Source: Paenibacillus rigui
GTDB lineage: Bacteria > Bacillota > Bacilli > Paenibacillales > NBRC-103111
Assembly: GCF_002234615.1 (NCBI RefSeq)
Contig: NZ_NMQW01000023.1
Location: 186,001 to 250,000 of the forward strand
Reading direction: 5' to 3'
DNA: 64,000 nt
The notes below the pieces were generated by a model that saw only the letters and a program-made list of their open reading frames with translations, did not search any database and was not told where the DNA came from. Shown piece by piece: positions 16,617-24,154 of this stretch; position 1 is the first letter of the stretch; every line of letters starts with the position of its first letter. Both the position numbers and the translations under genes were made by a program.

Positions 16617-18122
16617 TTAGGCCTCCCCTGCACTGGCGTAATACAATATTAGCTCCTGCGTCGCTTCTTCCCGACGCAATTCCTTCACGATCCGTCCATA
16701 GCTCATGACGAGGATCCGGTCGGCAATCCCAATAATTTCGGCCAGCTCGCACGATAAATACACGATGCCTTTACCTTCCTGGGCCAGTCTGCCGATCAAG
16801 CGGAATATATCGCTTTTCGCTCCGATATCCACGCCTTTGGTCGGCTCGTCGAACAGGTAGACCTGGGCTTCGGTAGGAAGCCATTTGCCGACCGCGACCT
16901 TTTGCTGGTTGCCGCCGCTTAAATATTTCACGGTTTGCTCCATGTTCGGAGGCTGAATGCCAAGCTGTCCGATCATTGATTGCGCGTTAGTCGCTTCTTT
17001 GCCCTTCAGAACAAATCCGAATTGGCTGAACGCCTTGAGCAGCGGCAGGGAGAGGTTATGCTTTACGGTTTGCTCCACCAGAATGCCCTGCTTGCGCCGT
17101 TCCTCCGGAATGAGCGCGATGCCTTCGCGCACCGCGTCGGTCGGGCTTGCCAGCTTCAGGCGGCGCCCTTGCATGCGGATCTCGCCGCTATCGAGCGGAT
17201 CGGCGCCGAAGAGCACGCGGGACAGCTCGGTCTTCCCCGCGCCGACCAAGCCGACCACGCCGACGATTTCACCGCGGCGTACCGTCAAATCGACACCGCG
17301 CACCTTGGTGCCGTGCGTTAAGCCCGAAGCCTCGAGCAGCGGCTCGCCGATCTCCACCTGCACCTTCGGGAACTCCTCCTCGAAGGTGCGGCCGAGCATT
17401 TGCTCGATGACCTGCTGCGTGTCCGTCTCGCCCGCCGGCACCGTCGAGATGCGTTGACCGTCCCGCATCACGGTGATCCGGTCGCTGATGCGGAACACCT
17501 CGTTTAGCCGGTGCGAGATGAAAATACACCCGACGCCGTCTGCCTTAAGCCGCTCCATAATGCGGAACAGCTGATCGGCTTCCTCACTGCTGAGCGGAGC
17601 GGTCGGCTCATCGAATATAATAAACTTGGCCTGCTGAGCCAAAGCGCGGGCAATCAGCACGAGCTGCTTCTGTGAAATGCTTAGCTCCGCCGCCTGACGG
17701 CGTACGTCGATGGTCAGGCCGATATCACGGAGGATGCGTTCCGATTCCTTATGGATCCGGCCCCAGTTGATCCAGCCTGCGCCTCGACGGGTCAGACTGT
17801 CGAGCATAATATTCTCGGCTACGGTAAGCTGAGGCACTAGCGCGGTGTCAACCTCTTGGTATACGCACTGAATACCGCAGCGGATCGCATCCATTGGGCC
17901 GCTGAAGGAAAGAGAGGCGCCGTCGATGGTAATTTCGCCCTCGTCCGGCAGGTAGGCGCCGGACATCACCTTGATCAGCGTGCTCTTCCCGGCACCGTTA
18001 GCGCCGAGCAGGGCGTGAATTTCGCCCCCGCGGACCTGAAAATCGACCTGCTGAAGCGCCTTGACGCCGGGAAACGATTTGGATATGCCATTCATTTGCA
18101 GGTTGGCGGCGGCTAAAGGCAT
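16617..18122 (-). CDS. CUT2 sugar ABC transporter ATP-binding protein (RbsA/MglA-like)
   Basis: 501-residue duplicated ATPase. The first cassette has Walker A GANGAGKSTL (about residues 37-46), an atypical signature segment LSISQKQLV and Walker B FIIFDEPTAPL; the second has a degenerate P-loop GLVGAGKTEL, signature LSGGNQQKV and YLFDEPTKGVD. This two-domain layout is diagnostic of monosaccharide (ribose/galactose/xylose) importers. AAAGGAGG lies 11 bases before the ATG. It is separated from the binding-protein gene by a hairpin at 18154-18179. Confidence 0.94.
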   Translation of the reverse strand: MPLAAANLQMNGISKSFPGVKALQQVDFQVRGGEIHALLGANGAGKSTLIKVMSGAYLPDEGEITIDGASLSFSGPMDAIRCGIQCVYQEVDTALVPQLTVAENIMLDSLTRRGAGWINWGRIHKESERILRDIGLTIDVRRQAAELSISQKQLVLIARALAQQAKFIIFDEPTAPLSSEEADQLFRIMERLKADGVGCIFISHRLNEVFRISDRITVMRDGQRISTVPAGETDTQQVIEQMLGRTFEEEFPKVQVEIGEPLLEASGLTHGTKVRGVDLTVRRGEIVGVVGLVGAGKTELSRVLFGADPLDSGEIRMQGRRLKLASPTDAVREGIALIPEERRKQGILVEQTVKHNLSLPLLKAFSQFGFVLKGKEATNAQSMIGQLGIQPPNMEQTVKYLSGGNQQKVAVGKWLPTEAQVYLFDEPTKGVDIGAKSDIFRLIGRLAQEGKGIVYLSCELAEIIGIADRILVMSYGRIVKELRREEATQELILYYASAGEA

Positions 18123-18153
18123 TAGGAAATCATCCTCCTTTTCTCAATGGAAA

Positions 18154-18179
18154 ATCCCATCGGTCGCAACCGATGGGAT
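18154..18179 (-). terminator. Intercistronic hairpin after the binding-protein gene
   Basis: ATCCCATCGGT pairs with ACCGATGGGAT (11 bp, 4-base loop) and is followed on the minus strand by TTTTCC. It can reduce read-through so that more binding protein than ATPase/permease is made, a common arrangement in sugar ABC operons. Confidence 0.65.
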
Positions 18180-18217
18180 GTTAGGTCTATACGGAACGGA
18201 CTTGTTAAGATGGATTA

Positions 18218-19318
18218 TTACTTCGCGGCAGGCTTTTCCGCTTTCTTCAACCAGTCGGTATAGCCTTGCTCGCTTTTACCCCAGCCTTTGACATGATCGC
18301 TCAACTGAGCGGTCGAGATGGAAGTCGAAGGCAGCTGGTCTCTGGAGACGAATACCGGATCCAGAACAATTTTCTCAGGCGTTTGATCGCCATGAAGCTT
18401 TTGGTACAGATAACGAACCTGGATACGGCCGATGTCTTTCGGATCTACCGCAGCGGATGCAATCCACGGGCTCTTGGTGTCTTGAATCATTTGCAAATCT
18501 TCATCGCTCATATCGATACCGTATACTTTGATTTCTGTACGGCCGGCTTGCTGAATCGCACGGGAAGCGCCTTTGGCGAATTCATCCCAAGCAGCCCATA
18601 CGGCTGTAATGTCGCCTTTATTTGGATACTTCTTCAGAATCGCTTCCATTTGTGCTTGTGTATCCAACGCTGTATTTTGCGAAGCGGCGCCGAAAGCGGC
18701 TACTTCTTTAATGTCCGGATTTTTGTCCATAAATGCTTTGTAAGCTACTTGTCTGCGTTCCATTGGCGCGAAGCCGGCTACCCAGATTTTCACGATGTTT
18801 CCTTTACCGCCGATATCTTTGCTAAGACGATCCAACGTTTGCTCGGCCATCTTCTGGTCGCCTTGCTCCAATACGCTTACGCCGGGAACCTTGATGTCCG
18901 CGTCAAACGCGATAACCGGGATTTTTTTCTCAAGCGCCTTCTTCACACCGGCTTCCAGCGCTTCCGCCGTACCGTGGTCAATCAGGATGCCGTCGAACTT
19001 TTGGTTGATAGCTGCGTCCAGGTGAGAGGACATTTTGGCCAAATCGCCTTCAGCCGTAAATACCGTAACTTTACCGCCCAGCTTCTCGACTTGCTCTTTC
19101 ACGCCTTCAATGTACTGTGCAGAGAACGTACCCAGGTTGATTTGCATAATCAATGCAATCTTTTTATTGTCGAGCGATGTAGCGCCTGCAGCTGCTGAAT
19201 CAGCCGGCTTGGCACCGCCGTCCTGCGGCTTCGCCTCGGGTTTGGCACCGCATGCTGCCAGAGCCAGGGCAAAAATAAGCATCAGCAAAAGCGGGATGCT
19301 GCGTTTGGATCGTTTCAT
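18218..19318 (-). CDS. CUT2 sugar-binding lipoprotein (RbsB-like)
   Basis: 366-residue periplasmic-binding-protein-type 1 lipoprotein. The N-terminus is a signal peptide ending in the lipobox LAAC (Cys23), followed by a charged linker and a domain starting KKIALIMQINLGTFSAQYIEGV, as in the RbsB family; FDGILIDHGTAEAL and PVIAFDAD are typical ligand-pocket strands. It captures a sugar outside the membrane for the downstream ATPase and permease. The specificity cannot be told from sequence; position next to a mannitol operon is not informative. Confidence 0.92.
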   Translation of the reverse strand: MKRSKRSIPLLLMLIFALALAACGAKPEAKPQDGGAKPADSAAAGATSLDNKKIALIMQINLGTFSAQYIEGVKEQVEKLGGKVTVFTAEGDLAKMSSHLDAAINQKFDGILIDHGTAEALEAGVKKALEKKIPVIAFDADIKVPGVSVLEQGDQKMAEQTLDRLSKDIGGKGNIVKIWVAGFAPMERRQVAYKAFMDKNPDIKEVAAFGAASQNTALDTQAQMEAILKKYPNKGDITAVWAAWDEFAKGASRAIQQAGRTEIKVYGIDMSDEDLQMIQDTKSPWIASAAVDPKDIGRIQVRYLYQKLHGDQTPEKIVLDPVFVSRDQLPSTSISTAQLSDHVKGWGKSEQGYTDWLKKAEKPAAK

Positions 19319-19378
19319 TATCGTTTCTCCCCCAAATCTTCCGAAAATATAATTCCAATAAGTTTACTCGGTAATGAT

Positions 19379-19407
19379 AGTTTACCATTAGTGCAAGTGT
19401 CGGTCAA
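19379..19407 (-). promoter_or_regulatory. Promoter of the CUT2 transporter operon
   Basis: Minus-strand TTGACC (19402-19407) and TAAACT (19379-19384) separated by 17 bases. GTAAACT recurs a short distance downstream, possibly as part of an operator. Start codon lies about 60 bases downstream at 19318. Confidence 0.6.
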
Positions 19408-19512
19408 TGCTATTTTCATAGATTTCCGATAGAATTCGACAAAATTCGATGAATCTTGACTTGTCCGTTGTATATTTTAGCATAGCGCTTTTGGAAAAGA
19501 AATAATAACCCT

Positions 19513-19539
19513 ATATTTTAGCTCTGTTTTAGCCGATAA
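19513..19539 (+). promoter_or_regulatory. Sigma-D-type (motility) promoter for hemAT
   Basis: GCCGATAA at 19532-19539 is an excellent match to the sigma-D -10 element; the upstream -35 region is AT-rich but imperfect. It lies about 105 bases before the chemoreceptor start, consistent with co-regulation with flagellar and chemotaxis genes. Confidence 0.55.
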
Positions 19540-19644
19540 TGTTAATAGAATTGTAATAAATTTGCGGCTCAACAGGCTGACAAAAAAAGGATTCCTGCTG
19601 TAACATGAATACTAATATCCATACATTGAATAGGGGACTACACG

Positions 19645-20964
19645 ATGAGCAAAACTCCTTTTGGCAAATGGTTCGGCAAGCAACCCACAGATTCAACCTC
19701 CCAGGACAAGCTTACGCTGAATCCGGTCGATGCATCAGAGATTAAACTACGTGTGGAGAAGGGCACCGAATTGGAGCTGCAGCTCAGTATGATCAACTTG
19801 ACGGTAGATGATCTTCGAATGATGAAGGCGATTCAGCCTCTCGTACAGAAGCATATCGAATCCATTGTGGATTCCTTCTATAGCATTATTTTGACCGTAC
19901 CCCATCTGGTTCGGATCATCGAAGACCACAGCAAGGTGGAACGGTTGAAAAAGACGCTGTCCATCCATTTGCTGGAGCTGTTCAGCGGGCAAATCGATGA
20001 GGCTTTTATCCAGAAAAGGCTGCAGATTGCCTCTGTTCACCAAAGAATCGGGCTGGAGCCGAAATGGTATATGGGTGCCTTCCAAAAGCTGCAAAGCACA
20101 TTACTGGACATGCTTTACCAGGAGATCCCCAACAAAGAGGAGTATCTGTACGTTAGCAAGATCGTCATGAAGCTGTTGAATCTGGAGCAGCAGCTGGTTC
20201 TGGATGCATACGAGAAAGGGAATCTTCTTCAGCAGGAGCAGCAGCATGAGAAGTACCGCAAGGAGCTGCAAAGGGTTAGCCACGAGCTGGCTCACCTGAC
20301 CGAAAGGACGAATGCGTCCATTCAGGAAATGGTCGCCAGCAGCACCGAGGTCAATCGCTCTTTTCTGAAAAGCATCGAGCAATCCCAAGGTACGCAGCAG
20401 CTGGCTGCAACCGGTCAAGATCACATGCTGCAGCTGACCGACCGGATCAGCAATATTCACAGCAGCACGGCCCAAATGTCGGAAGCGGTGGTTCAGCTCC
20501 AGGATTTCTCGAACCAGATCAAAGGCATTGTAGCGGTCGTTGAAGACATTGCGAATCAGACGAAGCTGTTATCACTGAACGCTTCTATTGAAGCGGCACG
20601 GGCCGGAGAGCATGGCAAAGGCTTCGGTATCGTTGCGAACGAGGTTCAGAAGCTGTCCGAGACGACGAAGCAGACAGTCGTGCAAATCATTGAGCTTGTC
20701 GCTCAGTCCAATCATTATAACGAAACAGTGAGCGCTTCCATTCGGGAGGTGCAGACGAGCGTAGCGACAGGGCAGAAGGAAGCGGCGCGTACAGGAACGG
20801 TATTCGAGGGGATTATGGATTCTATGAATACGAACATTCAAGAAGCCAAGCGGGTAGAAGCCGAGATGGAATCACTGATCAAGATCATCGAGGAGATCGG
20901 CGACGCCGCGTCCAAGGTAGCCGTAACGGCAGAGAATTTGAAGCTAACGTCGGAAAGTAAATAG
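19645..20964 (+). CDS. hemAT: Globin-coupled aerotaxis receptor HemAT
   Basis: 439-residue soluble oxygen sensor for aerotaxis (HemAT of Bacillus has 432). Residues 40-190 form a protoglobin domain; the proximal heme histidine is in ASVHQRIGLEPKWYMGAFQ (about residue 132). No membrane segment is present. The C-terminal half is a methyl-accepting signalling domain with the hairpin tip DIANQTKLLSLNASIEAARA, which contacts CheA and CheW. Oxygen binding to heme would modulate the kinase. It is monocistronic, with a sigma-D-like promoter and a terminator at 20977. Confidence 0.93.
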   Translation: MSKTPFGKWFGKQPTDSTSQDKLTLNPVDASEIKLRVEKGTELELQLSMINLTVDDLRMMKAIQPLVQKHIESIVDSFYSIILTVPHLVRIIEDHSKVERLKKTLSIHLLELFSGQIDEAFIQKRLQIASVHQRIGLEPKWYMGAFQKLQSTLLDMLYQEIPNKEEYLYVSKIVMKLLNLEQQLVLDAYEKGNLLQQEQQHEKYRKELQRVSHELAHLTERTNASIQEMVASSTEVNRSFLKSIEQSQGTQQLAATGQDHMLQLTDRISNIHSSTAQMSEAVVQLQDFSNQIKGIVAVVEDIANQTKLLSLNASIEAARAGEHGKGFGIVANEVQKLSETTKQTVVQIIELVAQSNHYNETVSASIREVQTSVATGQKEAARTGTVFEGIMDSMNTNIQEAKRVEAEMESLIKIIEEIGDAASKVAVTAENLKLTSESK

Positions 20965-20976
20965 CCATACTTGTAG

Positions 20977-21009
20977 AACCGGAGGGAGAACGCCCCTTCG
21001 GTTTTTTAT
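20977..21009 (+). terminator. Terminator of hemAT
   Basis: AACCGGAGGG pairs with CCCTTCGGTT (10 bp, one G-U) and is followed by TTTTTATTT. A second T-tailed hairpin, ACCTCTA/TAGAGGT, follows at 21023-21056. Confidence 0.85.
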
Positions 21010-21077
21010 TTAAAGCGGTCGCACCTCTACCGCAATGCCTCGATAGAGGTTTTCTTATCAACAATAAAAGTCACAAG

Positions 21078-21107
21078 TTGACAACAGCATTCGAGCGTAT
21101 TTTTACT
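21078..21107 (+). promoter_or_regulatory. Possible promoter upstream of the small membrane protein
   Basis: A perfect -35 TTGACA (21078-21083) is followed 17-18 bases later by TTTTACT, a weak -10. The gene at 21151 follows. Confidence 0.4.
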
Positions 21108-21150
21108 AGATACTTGATAACCTTAACTAAAGAGATTCATAGGAGGGCTG

Positions 21151-21423
21151 ATGAAGATGCTTGAAGAGGTCGGTGTTTATGCTGTGGCTGTTGGCTTGAT
21201 TGGCATCATGCTTGTTCTTTGCATAGATGTGATAAGAAGGAACCGTCATATCGTTCAATCCTTTTCAAGAGAAGCCGTGCAAACGGCTGAAGGGCCGGCT
21301 GCGGACAACGAGCTTCAACAGGTGTATCCTCCCTATATCGATTGCAGCAAAGACTTCGCCAAGCAATATTTATCACATCACTCCGTGGACATGGACCCCC
21401 TGGCTCAAAAGCAAGGCGCTTAA
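21151..21423 (+). CDS. Small single-pass membrane protein, unknown
   Basis: 90-residue (or 88 if the second ATG at 21157 is used, which is better spaced from AGGAGG) protein with one N-terminal hydrophobic segment, VYAVAVGLIGIMLVLCIDVI, followed by a positively charged stop-transfer sequence RRNRH and a hydrophilic tail. Topology by the positive-inside rule would place the tail in the cytosol. No recognised domain. It lies between the chemoreceptor and another small hypothetical gene. Confidence 0.65.
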   Translation: MKMLEEVGVYAVAVGLIGIMLVLCIDVIRRNRHIVQSFSREAVQTAEGPAADNELQQVYPPYIDCSKDFAKQYLSHHSVDMDPLAQKQGA

Positions 21424-21512
21424 GAAGACACCTCGTCTAAAAGCCGGGTGTATAAGCAGCGGGGCGGTCAGCATTGTTATGAAAAAAATGGGATGCAGAA
21501 AGGTGATGAGTT

Positions 21513-21821
21513 ATGCAAATCAAAAAGAAAACCGATATTGACGCCGTTTTGGATAATTTTTCGTCTTTTGCACAATGGGATGCCCTTGGGAAGAAGCAGT
21601 ACTTCGTGTTTCCTGACCGCAAGCGGGGAGGTCAATGGACACTAATGCATTATTCCGGCGATACGTTCAGCGTGCATGGTCTGGGCGAGGATTATCGGGA
21701 TGAGGAGGAGCAATTTTTCGAGGAACGCCAAAGCATTATCTCCTTCCTTTGGGATCACCGTTCCGCCTTTAACAGTGCCGTGAAGCTAGTAATGGAGAAA
21801 GAACTGTCAATGAACTCCTAG
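21513..21821 (+). CDS. Conserved-looking hypothetical protein of 102 residues
   Basis: Start ATG is preceded by AAAGGTGATGAG, a good ribosome binding site. The product is acidic and soluble, with an aromatic-rich middle (QYFVFPDRKRGGQWTLMHY), suggesting a small alpha/beta fold, and no signal peptide. I do not recognise a family. A terminator follows at 21858. Confidence 0.65.
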   Translation: MQIKKKTDIDAVLDNFSSFAQWDALGKKQYFVFPDRKRGGQWTLMHYSGDTFSVHGLGEDYRDEEEQFFEERQSIISFLWDHRSAFNSAVKLVMEKELSMNS

Positions 21822-21857
21822 ACTTTCTTGACATTATAGCGAATTAATAAAATTTCG

Positions 21858-21891
21858 GGGTGGAACGTGCCTTCCACCCTGTTTGTGTTTT
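21858..21891 (+). terminator. Terminator after the 102-residue gene
   Basis: GGGTGGAA pairs with TTCCACCC around CGTGCC, followed by TGTTTGTGTTTTT. Confidence 0.8.
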
Positions 21892-21915
21892 TGGTAACAA
21901 AGCACAGAGTAGAAC

Positions 21916-22041
21916 GGAGGGAGTCCGGTGTGGGGTGGAGGAGCGGAGCGTCCGCCTTTGAAACTTGTGTTCTACGCTGCTTGGTTGGATTCAAGGAACA
22001 CAAGTTTCAACAGCGGCCGGAACCCACACAGGAGTCCCTCC
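21916..22041. repeat. 126-bp imperfect inverted repeat
   Basis: The core TTGAAACTTGTGTTC (21958-21972) is repeated in perfect inverted form as GAACACAAGTTTCAA (21996-22010). The outer arms, GGAGGGAGTCCGGTGTGGG and the complement of CCCACACAGGAGTCCCTCC, also pair with only two mismatches, so the whole stretch can fold into one long cruciform or hairpin. It sits between two convergent transcription units and carries no ORF of its own. It resembles a REP- or MITE-like palindromic unit; recurrence elsewhere in the genome cannot be tested here. Confidence 0.6.
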
Positions 22042-22073
22042 CCCACGCACAAACGTATAAGCTTCACCTAAGG

Positions 22074-22092
22074 ACGCCGCAAGGCGTTTTTC
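22074..22092 (+). terminator. Short rightward terminator
   Basis: ACGCC-GCAA-GGCGT followed by TTTTCTC, facing the end of the leftward lpl-type operon. It would stop rightward transcripts that pass the long inverted repeat. Confidence 0.6.
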
Positions 22093-22133
22093 TCAGTGTG
22101 TTAAAGCGCTTGGATACAGTGATGCCGGAACGC

Positions 22134-23015
22134 TCAGCCCTTCAATGCTCCGATCATGACGCCTTTCACAAAATACTTTTGCACGAACGGGTACACGAGC
22201 AGAATCGGCACCGTCGCCACCATAATGGTCGCATATTTGATCGTCTCGCCGATTTGGAACTGGTCCCCGGCGCTGGCGCCTGCGGACATATTGTCCGTCG
22301 AGTTGGCAATCAAGATTTCACGCAAAACGAGCTGCAGCGGGAAGAGGCTGCGATCCTTCAGGAAGATGGATGCCCAGAACCATCCGTTCCATTTTTCAAC
22401 GGCATAATACAGAATCATCACCGCGATAACCGGCATCGATAAAGGGAGAATGATCCGGAATAAAATGGTGAAATGGTTTGCACCGTCCATTTTGGCGGAC
22501 TCCTCCAGACTGTCGGGGATGGCCATGAACGCCGTACGCATAATGATCAAGTTAAAGGTGCTGATGGCAAAAGGAACGATAGTGGACCACAGCGAGTCGA
22601 CGAGCCCGACATTTTTGACGACGAGGTAGAGGGGAATCAAGCCGCCGTTGAAAAACATCGTAAATACGATGACGAAAATAAACAATTTGTTCCACATCAC
22701 ATTTTTGCGGGACATGACATAGGCGCCGAGCGCCGTAAGGAACAGATTGATAATGACGCCGAAGAAAAGGATGAAGAGCGTATTCCGATAGCCGGTCAGG
22801 ATGCTTGGATTTTTGAAAACGCTCTCGTAAGCGGCGATGCTGTAGCCTAGCGGCTTCCAAAGCAAGCCTTTATAGCGGACTAGCTCCGTAGCGTCACTGA
22901 TCGAGGCGAAGGCTACATATAAAAGCGGATACAGCGTGACCACGACAAGCGCTAGCAGAGCCAGATGGATCACAAGGTCAAACGTTTTTTCCGAAAGGCT
23001 GGCTTGTTTGTTCAT
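22134..23015 (-). CDS. CUT1 carbohydrate ABC permease, LplC/YtcP type
   Basis: 293-residue permease with six predicted membrane helices. EESAKMDGANHFTILFRIILPL is the EAA loop (consensus EAA-x3-G-x9-I-x-LP) that docks to the ATPase. The long C-terminal end VQKYFVKGVMIGALKG is characteristic of the LplC/YtcP subfamily. It pairs with the LplB-like permease upstream. No ATPase is encoded in the operon, so a shared MsmX-type ATPase elsewhere must energise it. AGGAG precedes the ATG. Confidence 0.93.
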   Translation of the reverse strand: MNKQASLSEKTFDLVIHLALLALVVVTLYPLLYVAFASISDATELVRYKGLLWKPLGYSIAAYESVFKNPSILTGYRNTLFILFFGVIINLFLTALGAYVMSRKNVMWNKLFIFVIVFTMFFNGGLIPLYLVVKNVGLVDSLWSTIVPFAISTFNLIIMRTAFMAIPDSLEESAKMDGANHFTILFRIILPLSMPVIAVMILYYAVEKWNGWFWASIFLKDRSLFPLQLVLREILIANSTDNMSAGASAGDQFQIGETIKYATIMVATVPILLVYPFVQKYFVKGVMIGALKG

Positions 23016-23049
23016 TGCGGTTCACTCCTATCTTCATAAGCGTTGGTTT

Positions 23050-24015
23050 TTACCATAAGCTGCTTTCGTTTACTTTACGGCTAATCCGGTTGGCGGCAAT
23101 CAGCAGAATGAGATTGAAAATGGAATTGAATATGCCCACCGCGGTACTGTAGCTCCAGTTTAATTCCAGCAAGCCTTTACGGTAAACGAAGGAAGAGATG
23201 ACATCGGCCGTATCATAGGTGACCGGATTGTAGAGCAGGATGATTTTCTCAAAGCCAACATTCAGCATGTTCCCCATCCGCAAAATGAACATGATCGAAA
23301 TGGTCGGCATGATACCGGGAAGGGTAATGTACAATATTTGCTTCCAGCGGCTTGCACCGTCCATTCGGGCAGCCTCATACTGCTCTTGATCGATACTCAT
23401 GAGCGCTGCAATATAGATAATCGACTCCCAGCCGATTTTTTGCCAAATTTCGGAGATGACATAGATGGAACGGAACAGCTCCGGCTTCTGGAGCATCGCT
23501 TTCCCGTCCCCGCCGAGGAAGGTAACCAAGGTATTGATGATTCCGTCGCTATTGGTGAAGTCCTTGATCATCCCGCAAATAACGACCAGTGAAATAAAAT
23601 AAGGCATGTAGGTTACCGTTTGAACGAACCGCTTGAACACCTGATTGCGGACCTCGTTAATGAGGAGCGCCAAAATAATAGGCATCGGAAACTCAAAGCA
23701 GAGGGTGTAGACGCTGATGAGCAGCGTATTTTTAAGAATCCTCCAGAAATAGTAGGTGCTGAAAAAATCGTAGAAATGCTTCAGACCGACCCAGTCGCTT
23801 CCCCAAATCCCTTTCATCGGGGCATAGTCCTTAAACGCGATGACTGCGCCAATCATAGGGCCGTAATGAAAAATAGCGTAATAAATAATGACGGGAATCA
23901 TCATGACGTACAAATATTTGTTCAGTAAAAAATCTCTTTTGAACCGTTGCATGAAAGTGTTCTTTCTCGTTTGTGCAATGCCTTTGGCTTGCTGCAGCGG
24001 CATGGTTTTGTCCAT
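23050..24015 (-). CDS. CUT1 carbohydrate ABC permease, LplB/YteP type
   Basis: 321-residue permease with six predicted membrane helices. The N-terminus has a cytosolic tail, then YLYVMMIPVIIYYAIFHYGPM, a strongly conserved LplB-type first helix. The EAA loop is QYEAARMDGASRWKQILYITLPG. Start ATG 24015 follows GGAGGGAACGAG. Between it and the binding-protein gene lies a large stem-loop (24049-24114). Acts with the LplC-like partner as a heterodimer. Confidence 0.93.
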   Translation of the reverse strand: MDKTMPLQQAKGIAQTRKNTFMQRFKRDFLLNKYLYVMMIPVIIYYAIFHYGPMIGAVIAFKDYAPMKGIWGSDWVGLKHFYDFFSTYYFWRILKNTLLISVYTLCFEFPMPIILALLINEVRNQVFKRFVQTVTYMPYFISLVVICGMIKDFTNSDGIINTLVTFLGGDGKAMLQKPELFRSIYVISEIWQKIGWESIIYIAALMSIDQEQYEAARMDGASRWKQILYITLPGIMPTISIMFILRMGNMLNVGFEKIILLYNPVTYDTADVISSFVYRKGLLELNWSYSTAVGIFNSIFNLILLIAANRISRKVNESSLW

Positions 24016-24048
24016 CTCGTTCCCTCCTTCCGTGGATTGAAGCGTAAA

Positions 24049-24114
24049 GTCCCGGTGAACGCCTCGGCTGATGTGGGCGAATTGTCCCTATGGTGGCCGA
24101 AGCGATCACCGGAC
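24049..24114 (-). repeat. Long intercistronic stem-loop between binding protein and permease genes
   Basis: Outer arms GTCCGGTGA and TCACCGGGAC pair, and inside them CGCTTCGGC pairs with GCCGAGGCG, giving about 18 bp in two stacked helices around a 27-base loop. A second GC-rich hairpin (GGAGGGGG/CCCCCTCC, 24127-24147) lies between it and the lipoprotein stop. Neither has a strong T-tract, which fits an mRNA-stabilising or attenuating element giving excess binding protein. Confidence 0.6.
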
Positions 24115-24154
24115 TTTTTAGTATATGGAGGGGGAGGGCCCCCTCCGGGTCAGA

